Made by a program: the position numbers and the translations under genes. A DNA stretch of 40,619 nucleotides from positions 6,550 through 47,168 of the forward strand of contig NZBD01000002.1 in assembly GCA_002687735.1 (NCBI GenBank), read 5' to 3'. The notes under the pieces were generated by a model that was not told where the DNA came from, searched no databases, and saw only the letters and a list, made by a program, of their open reading frames with translations. The stretch comes from Candidatus Iainarchaeum sp. GTDB lineage: Archaea; Iainarchaeota; Iainarchaeia; Iainarchaeales; Iainarchaeaceae. Positions 25,282 through 30,375 of this stretch are shown here, piece by piece; the first letter of the stretch is position 1, and every line of letters begins with the position of its first letter.

Positions 25282-25338
25282 TTAGGCACTACATCAAGAA
25301 ATTAGCGTGCCATTTGGATGTTTTTGGTTAGGCACTAC
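25282..25338. repeat. Pair of TTAGGCACTAC direct repeats
   Basis: Exact 11-bp copies at 25282-25292 and 25328-25338, 46 bp apart, lie between the winged-helix gene and the zincin promoter. The position suggests binding sites for a regulator of the zincin gene, perhaps the adjacent winged-helix protein. Confidence 0.45.
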
Positions 25339-25350
25339 GCTTTTTTGGTT

Positions 25351-25620
25351 TCAAGCTGTGAGTGTGAGCAGGCCTTCGACCTGGAATATGCCTTGGTTGG
25401 TGAGTGAGAGGTTTTCCTTTTCTTCCTGCACTAGGTCGTAATCAATTAGTTGTTTCAGTCCTTCTAGTGATTTTTTGCCGAACTTGTCGGCTATTTCTTC
25501 CTCTGTGACCTTTGGGTTGTATTTGGCCAGGTATAGAAGTATGTCTATGTTTTTGCCGCTTAGCATTATGCCCTTTAGTTTTGCTGCATCCAAAGAGAGT
25601 TTTTTCAAATCTTCACCCAT
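25351..25620 (-). CDS. Winged-helix DNA-binding protein
   Basis: Small protein of 89 residues. Residues 20-88 form a winged helix: GKNIDILLYLAKYNPKVTEEEIADKFG, then SLEGLKQLIDYDLVQEEKENLSLTNQGIFQVEGLL, with the recognition helix around residues 50-60 and a short wing ending in TNQG. No effector domain is present. It lies between the zincin gene and the 25687-26340 gene on the same strand and is the only evident transcription factor of the element. Direct repeats in the flanking intergenic DNA are candidate targets. ATG at 25620. Confidence 0.75.
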   Translation of the reverse strand: MGEDLKKLSLDAAKLKGIMLSGKNIDILLYLAKYNPKVTEEEIADKFGKKSLEGLKQLIDYDLVQEEKENLSLTNQGIFQVEGLLTLTA

Positions 25621-25686
25621 GTAAAATCCCGCCTTTTTTGTTCTTTAATAAGTTTTACCTGATATATTTAACTTTCGCTCCTGGTT

Positions 25687-26340
25687 TCAAGAGTTTTTGA
25701 GTCTTGTCCTCCATGAAGTGTAATTCTGCCTTTTCAGGCCTTTTTTTGTCCTGTTCTGGTGCTCTATTATTTCCGCTAATCTATATAGTCTTAGGTTGGA
25801 ATATATTAAAATTTTATCCAACAGCTCGCTACTCGTATATGGGTAGATTGCGGGAAAGCACTTTATGTACTCGCTTGGGTTTGCCTTCAGTTTGTCGAAT
25901 TTCCTCTGTTCTATGAAGAAAATGATTTTTCCCTGAAAAACGTAATTTTCCGAGAGGTAATTCTGCTCGGTTACAGTCCCTTTTCCGTCGCCGTCAATGA
26001 AGACAATTAACTGGTGTGATATGCAGCAGGTTTCCAGCACCTGCAGCTGGCTCAGGCCGCCTTTCTTTTCAGTGTCATAATACTTGTCAATTGTTTCTGC
26101 ATAAACTCCGTTCTTCAGCAAGTGGTTTTTCACGGAATGGAGCAGCTGCTTCTTTTCTTTTGTGTACCAGTCGCCAAGAACCAGAACTTTGAGGTTCCTC
26201 AGGAGAACGTAAAAATCCGCTTCCCTCTCCTGAAGCTTCTTCCTTATTTGGCTCCTTATTTTCCCGAATTTATCAGAGTCATAGCTTGGTATTTTTTTCT
26301 CAAGGTTTTCCTTGGTTTCCCTGAAGTAATCCTTTTCCAT
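25687..26340 (-). CDS. Alpha/beta protein of unknown function (Rossmann- or TIR-like layout)
   Basis: Soluble protein of 217 residues. After a helical charged N terminus (about 45 residues) comes a repeating strand-helix pattern: LKVLVLGDWYTKEKKQLL, a helix-rich middle, HQLIVFIDGDGKGTVTE, and GKIIFFIEQRKFDKL, followed by YPYTSSELLDKIL and a basic C terminus. The parallel-sheet layout with buried VLVLGD and LIVFIDGD strands resembles TIR/SLOG/deoxyribosyltransferase-like folds that sense or cleave nucleotides, but no catalytic motif can be assigned. The ATG at 26340 has a TATTAAAAC box about 28 bp upstream. A defence or control role in the element is only a guess. Confidence 0.65.
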   Translation of the reverse strand: MEKDYFRETKENLEKKIPSYDSDKFGKIRSQIRKKLQEREADFYVLLRNLKVLVLGDWYTKEKKQLLHSVKNHLLKNGVYAETIDKYYDTEKKGGLSQLQVLETCCISHQLIVFIDGDGKGTVTEQNYLSENYVFQGKIIFFIEQRKFDKLKANPSEYIKCFPAIYPYTSSELLDKILIYSNLRLYRLAEIIEHQNRTKKGLKRQNYTSWRTRLKNS

Positions 26341-26410
26341 AACAATACAATTAACCCAATCAAGTTTTAATACTGAATTTAACGAAAAATGAATCCGGTA
26401 AATAAAAAGC

Positions 26411-26456
26411 TTTTGTTTAGCACAGTACACGTTTGCTAAACTACGCTAAACAAAAA
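26411..26456. promoter_or_regulatory. Helically phased GCTAAAC repeats between divergent element genes
   Basis: An 11-bp inverted repeat TTTTGTTTAGC (26411-26421) / GCTAAACAAAA (26445-26455) contains a third GCTAAAC at 26435-26441. Unit starts at 26415 (inverted), 26435 and 26445 are spaced by whole 10-bp turns. This is the pattern of an operator or of origin iterons. Confidence 0.5.
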
Positions 26457-26501
26457 CCTTAAAAAGGAGGCAAACAGCAAATCGTTTCAGAGGCTGGAAA
26501 A

Positions 26502-26684
26502 ATGCAGCAGACTTTATTCTCAAACAGGAACCAAACCCTTCTCGAAATAAAACACGAACAAATTAAACAAGGAATATCAGATGAAGAATTTGAACATCTA
26601 CTAGACGGCTTCTGTGAAAAATACTCAGTAGAAAAAAAGGCACTACTGGAAGCAATCAGGAAAAGGTTTTCACAAACAAGGTGA
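26502..26684 (+). CDS. Tiny helical protein of the element
   Basis: Protein of 60 residues, highly charged and predicted all-helical (IKHEQIKQGISDEEFEHLLD, then VEKKALLEAIRKRF). No family is recognised. It begins at the ATG at 26502, with only a weak purine stretch (GGCTGGAAAA) before it; a better AAGGAGG lies at 26466-26472, 30 nt upstream. It is transcribed away from the phased GCTAAAC repeats and ends 7 bp before the next small gene, so the two are a unit. Confidence 0.55.
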   Translation: MQQTLFSNRNQTLLEIKHEQIKQGISDEEFEHLLDGFCEKYSVEKKALLEAIRKRFSQTR

Positions 26685-26691
26685 AAAAGAA

Positions 26692-26883
26692 TTGGAAACA
26701 GAATCAATCTTCGCAGACTTCGATTTTAAAAAATCAGGCGGAAACTCAAACTTCAGACTACTAAAAGAACTCCTGATAGCACAGGAAAAATTAGAGCAAA
26801 AAATAAGAGTAATAAACACCGAATTTTTCGAACTGCAACAACACATTGATGAAATGAAAGAAAAAGTGGCTACCAACAAATAA
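26692..26883 (+). CDS. Tiny coiled-coil protein of the element
   Basis: Protein of 63 residues starting at TTG. AGGTGA, which contains the stop codon of the preceding gene, lies 7 nt upstream and marks this start. The second half has heptad-like Leu/Ile spacing (LIAQEKLEQKIRVINTEFFE, then LQQHIDEMKEKV), so a short coiled coil is likely. It is the last gene before the tRNA end of the element. No family is recognised; partner proteins with the preceding gene are possible. Confidence 0.55.
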   Translation: METESIFADFDFKKSGGNSNFRLLKELLIAQEKLEQKIRVINTEFFELQQHIDEMKEKVATNK

Positions 26884-26987
26884 CACAAAATCCGCGAAAA
26901 ATATAATAACAACTTAGGGCATTACTATAAAAGAAAAAAAGGGTTGCGGAACACTAAAAGCCCCGAACCTTATGACTGATTCTTTCT

Positions 26988-27001
26988 AAGCCTCCGGTGG
27001 G
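26988..27001 (+). repeat. Right attachment site (end of intact tRNA-Thr)
   Basis: Exact copy of the 14-bp repeat at 20673-20686, here part of the complete tRNA-Thr(TGT) gene. In the excised circle, TGACTG (26973-26978) and CAGTCA (20699-20704) would flank the core as a 6-bp inverted repeat, 9 and 12 bp from its ends. Confidence 0.8.
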
Positions 27002-27060
27002 ATTCGAACCCACGACCCGCGGTTTACAAAACCGCTGCTCTACCACTGAGCCACGGAGGC
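26989..27060 (-). tRNA. tRNA-Thr (TGT), integration target
   Basis: Acceptor GCCTCCG/CGGAGGC, anticodon arm GCGGT-TTTGTAA-ACCGC with anticodon TGT, T loop TTCGAAT, and discriminator T as usual for archaeal threonine tRNAs. CCA is not encoded. The gene stays intact because the element carries the same 3' end. Confidence 0.95.
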
Positions 27061-27065
27061 ACACT

Positions 27066-27093
27066 TTTTTCTTTCTTTGTAAAGAAAGAAAAA
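27066..27093. repeat. A/T palindrome copy 2 (between tRNA-Glu and tRNA-Thr)
   Basis: 13-bp inverted repeat TTTTTCTTTCTTT/AAAGAAAGAAAAA around a GT centre, in the 75-bp gap between the two tRNA genes. It belongs to the same family as copies at 20640, 27217 and 28746. Confidence 0.7.
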
Positions 27094-27135
27094 CCTGTAC
27101 TAAAAAGAAAGAAACCCAATTAAGGTTAAAAATGG

Positions 27136-27210
27136 TGCTCCGAGGGGGATTCGAACCCCCGTCACAAGCGTGAGAAGCTTGTATCCTTGACCGGGCTAGA
27201 CGATCGGAGC
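27136..27210 (-). tRNA. tRNA-Glu (CTC)
   Basis: Acceptor GCTCCGA/TCGGAGC, anticodon arm CAAGC-TTCTCAC-GCTTG with anticodon CTC, T arm GGGGG-TTCGAAT-CCCCC, discriminator A. No intron and no encoded CCA. Confidence 0.95.
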
Positions 27211-27216
27211 AAAGCC

Positions 27217-27242
27217 TTTTTCTTTCTTGTAAGAAAGAAAAA
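27217..27242. repeat. A/T palindrome copy 3 (upstream of tRNA-Glu)
   Basis: 12-bp inverted repeat TTTTTCTTTCTT/AAGAAAGAAAAA with a GT centre. It shares 26 identical bases with copy 1, starting at 27214. The A-rich sequence that follows (to about 27285) also resembles the segment after copy 2, so the repeat unit may be 60-70 bp long. Confidence 0.7.
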
Positions 27243-27391
27243 CCCTTGGGAAAAAGAAAAAACCTGATTAAGGAAAAATCCTCAGAATTCCTTAAAAAAC
27301 TGCCGATAAGCGAATAAATCACTTATTTCAGTGAAAAGGTTAGTATTATATACTTTTCAAGCCCCAATATGTACGTTTTCGGGGGAAATGA

Positions 27392-27760
27392 ATGGTATTT
27401 TTTGAAGCTCTACAGGCTTTGCTCAGTTTAGACGTTTCGTTTTTTGTAAACATAATAATAGACCACATTATTTTTGTTTTTGGTATTGCTGCAGCCGCTC
27501 ATTATTTTTTTGATGGAAAGAAATTGATTTTTTGGTTTGTTTTTATCAGCGTTACTCTTTGGGCTTTAATAGATCTTGGAACTTACACTGGTTTGGTGTT
27601 CACTGGAACATTGTTTTTATTAGTTTATTATATTACTAAATTTGCGGTACTGGCTTTTGTTGAATCTGTTCCCTCTTTGAAACCTTATATTGTAGCTTTT
27701 AATGAGTTCCACTTTTTCATTATGCTAATCATTTTCCTATTTTTTGTGGGAGGTGGGTAA
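27392..27760 (+). CDS. Membrane protein A of duplicated two-gene module
   Basis: Hydrophobic protein of 122 residues with three to four membrane helices and almost no charged residues. It is paralogous to the third gene of the operon (27998-28360): shared positions include LQA.LSLD near the N terminus, VFG..AA in helix 2 and a D-KK turn. No known family is recognised. A TATTATATAC box near 27344-27353 and GGGGG before the ATG mark the operon start. The next gene uses a ribosome-binding site embedded in the end of this one. Confidence 0.75.
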   Translation: MVFFEALQALLSLDVSFFVNIIIDHIIFVFGIAAAAHYFFDGKKLIFWFVFISVTLWALIDLGTYTGLVFTGTLFLLVYYITKFAVLAFVESVPSLKPYIVAFNEFHFFIMLIIFLFFVGGG

Positions 27761-27761
27761 A

Positions 27762-28001
27762 TTGGCTTTGTTCAAGAACTTTGTTAGGGGTTTGTACTTT
27801 GCACTCTTGCTTTTGATAATCTTGTTTGTTGGAGATTACATTTTCCCGGGAAGAGTTTACGATACAGCATTCGCATTGAGTGGTATACTAATAATTTTCA
27901 TTGCTGTTCCGCTGGATGTTATGTTTGCTTTGCATCCAAATGACGATTCAGAAGAAGAGGATTCGAAAGAAAAAGAAAAACTTGAGGGATCGCCAACATG
28001 A
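27762..28001 (+). CDS. Membrane protein B of duplicated two-gene module
   Basis: Protein of 79 residues with two hydrophobic helices and an acidic/charged cytoplasmic tail (DDSEEEDSKEKEK). The start is TTG at 27762: GGAGGTG, lying over the last codons of gene A, is 8 nt upstream, and the preceding stop ends at 27760. It is paralogous to the fourth gene (28362-28562) through a shared D-I/V-turn, LSG helix and charged tail. It overlaps gene A' by 4 bp (ATGA). Confidence 0.7.
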   Translation: MALFKNFVRGLYFALLLLIILFVGDYIFPGRVYDTAFALSGILIIFIAVPLDVMFALHPNDDSEEEDSKEKEKLEGSPT

Positions 28002-28360
28002 GCTTCCTAAATATATTACAAGCAGTGTTTTCATTAGATTTCATATTTTTGATAGACCTGATTATGAACAACCTATTCTGGGTTTTTGGTTTTATTGCTG
28101 CTGGTTACTTGTTTACAGATAAAAAAAGTTTCATTATGTTTGGCTTTGTTTATGCAGCAATAATCCTTATGACTGTTGATGTGTTTAATGTAATAGGCTT
28201 CAGCATCTACACAGCAACTGGATTAATGTTCTTGTACTTAGCCAGAATGGTAGTATTACTCTTCCTCGAAAACACAAAAAGCGGGCCACAACTTATTCCT
28301 TTGGCGTATGTTGCGGTCTTCTTTTTCACTTTAGCAATAGCTGCATGGGGGTTCTTCTAA
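27998..28360 (+). CDS. Membrane protein A' (paralogue of gene A)
   Basis: Protein of 120 residues with three to four membrane helices, similar to gene A over its whole length (F..LQA.FSLD, WVFGFIAAGYLF.DKK, and a hydrophobic C-terminal helix). It begins at an ATG overlapping the stop of gene B and ends 1 bp before gene B'. Tight coupling of all four genes suggests a hetero-oligomeric membrane complex. The function is unknown. Confidence 0.75.
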   Translation: MSFLNILQAVFSLDFIFLIDLIMNNLFWVFGFIAAGYLFTDKKSFIMFGFVYAAIILMTVDVFNVIGFSIYTATGLMFLYLARMVVLLFLENTKSGPQLIPLAYVAVFFFTLAIAAWGFF

Positions 28361-28361
28361 A

Positions 28362-28562
28362 ATGTTCTTAAGATCGGTCATAGAGGCAATGCCCTTAGCT
28401 TTTACATTACAAATATTTTTTTTCATAGTGGACATTACAGGCAAAGTAGATTTCGGAATAGAAATTTATACACTTTCAGGATTTTTTATGCTCTGGATTT
28501 ATGCTTATTTAATGATTTTAGTTTTAAAAATCGGAAGCAAAAAAGAAGAACCAGAAAAATAA
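28362..28562 (+). CDS. Membrane protein B' (paralogue of gene B)
   Basis: Protein of 66 residues with two hydrophobic helices and a short charged tail (GSKKEEPEK). The YTLSGFFMLW segment corresponds to FALSGILIIF of gene B. It closes the A-B-A'-B' operon and is followed 26 bp later by a strong hairpin terminator. No family is recognised. Confidence 0.7.
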   Translation: MFLRSVIEAMPLAFTLQIFFFIVDITGKVDFGIEIYTLSGFFMLWIYAYLMILVLKIGSKKEEPEK

Positions 28563-28588
28563 CTTACACTTCTCCGAAAACACGAAGG

Positions 28589-28621
28589 CCCGCTCCGTTT
28601 GGGGCGGGTTACTTTTTTTTT
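28589..28621 (+). terminator. Rho-independent-like terminator of membrane operon
   Basis: An 8-bp stem CCCGCTCC/GGGGCGGG (one T-G wobble) with a 4-nt GTTT loop at 28589-28608 is followed by TTAC and nine T (28613-28621). It separates the operon from tRNA-Met. Confidence 0.75.
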
Positions 28622-28667
28622 CTTAAAAGTGAGTTTTTTAAACCATTTCAAATGAAATCTTTAGGAA

Positions 28668-28740
28668 GCCGGTGTGGTTTAGCAGTTAGAACGCCTGACT
28701 CATAATCAGGAGGTCGGCGGTGCGAATCCGCCCACCGGCA
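28668..28740 (+). tRNA. Elongator tRNA-Met (CAT)
   Basis: Acceptor GCCGGTG/CACCGGC, anticodon arm CCTGA-CTCATAA-TCAGG, AGGTC variable loop, discriminator A. The first base pair is G-C, and the arm sequences match archaeal elongator Met better than initiator or Ile2. The T loop is TGCGAAT, with G at position 55, as in tRNA-Tyr. Confidence 0.88.
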
Positions 28741-28745
28741 TAACC

Positions 28746-28794
28746 TTTTTCTTTTTGTTAACACAAAAAGCAAAAGCTTAACCAAAAAGAAAAA
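28746..28794. repeat. A/T palindrome copy 4 (after tRNA-Met)
   Basis: Outer 12-bp inverted repeat TTTTTCTTTTTG (28746-28757) / CAAAAAGAAAAA (28783-28794), with an alternative inner hairpin CTTTTTGT/ACAAAAAG (28751-28770). It lies directly after the tRNA, like the other copies. Confidence 0.65.
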
Positions 28795-28836
28795 TGTAGT
28801 AAGGAAAAGTTGCACCCAAAGAAAACTATTATGGTT

Positions 28837-29511
28837 TTACTTAAACTCGGTCCTACTCAGAAGCTGAATTTTCTTGCCATGCGTAATAATCTTATCAGCA
28901 AAACCAACGAACAATCCTGTTTCTAAAACCCCGGGAATATTTTTAGCTTCAAATTCCAAATCTTCATAACTGAAAATCTTATCAATATCTACCTCAATCA
29001 CATAATGTCCTGTTTCTGTTTTGAAAGGAATCTTTCCATTCATTCTTCTCCTTGCTGTTCCCAAAGAATCTAACTGGTTAAGTGTTCTTTTCCAGCCAAA
29101 AGTAGCAACCTCAAAAGGAATTTTTCCTTTAAGTTTTTTCACAAAACCATTTTCCTCAGTAACCCCGATAAGAATTCCAGCACTCTGTGCAATCATCTTG
29201 TCCCTTACAAAAGAACTGCTTTCCCTTTTCACAAAATTAAAATTGTCATCAATTTGATTCACAAATTCTATTGCAACATCAACCTCAACATCATTAATAT
29301 CGGCAATAAGCAAACCTAAACTGGAAGCAATAGCAGCATTCTGTATTGATGTTGGCACAAAACTAATCTTATCAATCGGCATATGCTCCTCTTCCAAAGC
29401 AAGAGCTAATTTTTTAATGAATTTCTCTCCCAGCTCTGAGGAACCAATACTAACAACATCCCCGTCCTTGATGTAACGAACTATCAAATCCTCAATATGC
29501 TTTTCGTGCAT
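28837..29511 (-). CDS. rpiA: Divergent ribose-5-phosphate isomerase A homologue
   Basis: Protein of 224 residues aligning with RpiA over its full length: a GSSELGEKFI phosphate-loop region, FVPTSIQNA, VRDKMIAQSAG, KIPFEVATFGW, and the C-terminal NIPGVLETGLFVGFADK. RpiA interconverts ribose-5-P and ribulose-5-P. The catalytic motif is altered: E. coli D81, D84 and E103 correspond here to E82, N85 and D104; only the lysine (K95) is kept. The GGGGA loop is replaced by RESSS. It may have changed activity or substrate, or be inactive. A minus-strand TATA-like TAATATATATC lies about 24 bp before the ATG. Confidence 0.82.
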   Translation of the reverse strand: MHEKHIEDLIVRYIKDGDVVSIGSSELGEKFIKKLALALEEEHMPIDKISFVPTSIQNAAIASSLGLLIADINDVEVDVAIEFVNQIDDNFNFVKRESSSFVRDKMIAQSAGILIGVTEENGFVKKLKGKIPFEVATFGWKRTLNQLDSLGTARRRMNGKIPFKTETGHYVIEVDIDKIFSYEDLEFEAKNIPGVLETGLFVGFADKIITHGKKIQLLSRTEFK

Positions 29512-29551
29512 GCCAAAAGTAGTGCTTAAGAGATATATATTATTGTTGGAA

Positions 29552-29625
29552 AGCCGGTGGGAAGATTTGAACTCCCGACCTGTCCATTACCAATGGACTG
29601 CACCAACCAACTATGCTACACCGGC
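29552..29625 (-). tRNA. tRNA-Thr (GGT)
   Basis: Acceptor GCCGGTG/CACCGGC, anticodon arm GTCCA-TTGGTAA-TGGAC with anticodon GGT, T loop TTCAAAT, discriminator T. It complements the TGT isoacceptor at 26989-27060. No intron or encoded CCA. Confidence 0.95.
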
Positions 29626-29661
29626 TTTAACTAAAAATTCACTTCGAAAACAATTAAAAAA

Positions 29662-30363
29662 TCAAGGTTCAATGGCGTATCTTACTGTTGATTCTGCTAA
29701 AATTTCAACAGTATCAAAAACAGCCATCTCAACATCTTCTGCTTTCAGTAAAATCGGAATATCAGTACACCCAATTACAATTGCCTCTGCGCCTTTATCT
29801 TTAAGCGAATTAATTACTTGTTTCAGTTCTTGTTTATCAGTTTCAAGTTTATTTCCGGCAAGTATATTCATAATCACTTTGTTTACTTTGTCTTGTTCTT
29901 CAGGAATCACTAGTTCTATTCCGTATTCTTCAAATTCAGGATTATAAATTTTATTCTCGACAGTAGTCTTTGTTGCTAATAACCCGATTTTTTTGAAACC
30001 TTTTTCCTTTATTTTCTTTGCAGTTTCTTCAACAATGCTAAGAAAAGGAATTGAAATTTCTTTTTTCATATCTTTGAAAAAGTAGTGGGTTGTATTGCAA
30101 GGCATAACCATAAAATCTACTCCAATAGACTCTATTTTCTTTGCACCCTTCACTAAGCTGTTCAAAGTTTCTGCTTTATTTTTTATTCCTTCAACAACAT
30201 CAGGAATAGGAAGGTTATACATGAAAATCTCAGGGTAATCCTCATCAAGCTGTGCACCATATTGTTTTTGGCATTGTAGAATAATCTCATGATAAAATAT
30301 CGCTGTTGATTCAGGGCCCATGCCTCCAAGTATACCAATAATTTTTTTTGTTTCTGTTTTCAT
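29662..30363 (-). CDS. Aspartate/glutamate racemase family protein
   Basis: Cofactor-independent racemase of 233 residues. The two catalytic cysteines are in VMPCNTTHYF (first half) and VIGCTDIPILL (second half), and the N terminus has IGILGGMGPESTAIFY. Substrate is probably aspartate or another acidic amino acid. The ATG at 30363 is preferred to a GTG at 30375: AGGTG, lying across the hisS stop, is about 10 nt upstream. It follows hisS in the same operon. Confidence 0.9.
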   Translation of the reverse strand: MKTETKKIIGILGGMGPESTAIFYHEIILQCQKQYGAQLDEDYPEIFMYNLPIPDVVEGIKNKAETLNSLVKGAKKIESIGVDFMVMPCNTTHYFFKDMKKEISIPFLSIVEETAKKIKEKGFKKIGLLATKTTVENKIYNPEFEEYGIELVIPEEQDKVNKVIMNILAGNKLETDKQELKQVINSLKDKGAEAIVIGCTDIPILLKAEDVEMAVFDTVEILAESTVRYAIEP

Positions 30364-30375
30364 TAGGAAAAGCAC

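Larger units (their letters stand above)
20673..27001. mobile_element. 6.3-kb integrated element at tRNA-Thr(TGT)
   Basis: The element is bounded by an exact 14-bp direct repeat (20673-20686 and 26988-27001), which is the 3' end of tRNA-Thr(TGT). A tyrosine recombinase gene begins 80 bp inside the left repeat, the usual place for archaeal integrases. Removing the segment rebuilds a regular order of A/T palindrome, tRNA-Glu, palindrome, tRNA-Thr, palindrome. Cargo: integrase, 52-residue membrane protein, 953-residue surface zincin, winged-helix protein, alpha/beta protein and two tiny helical proteins. No replication initiator, capsid or conjugation gene is recognised, so whether it is plasmid-, virus- or satellite-like is unknown. 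Confidence 0.83.

Noticed and set aside
26502-26883. Toxin-antitoxin pair
   Set aside because: The two small genes are adjacent and coupled, but neither shows a known toxin or antitoxin motif; only helical and coiled-coil character can be supported.
26954-27322. Frame spanning tRNA-Thr and tRNA-Glu on the minus strand
   Set aside because: It translates through two intact tRNA genes and their palindromes; composition is not protein-like.
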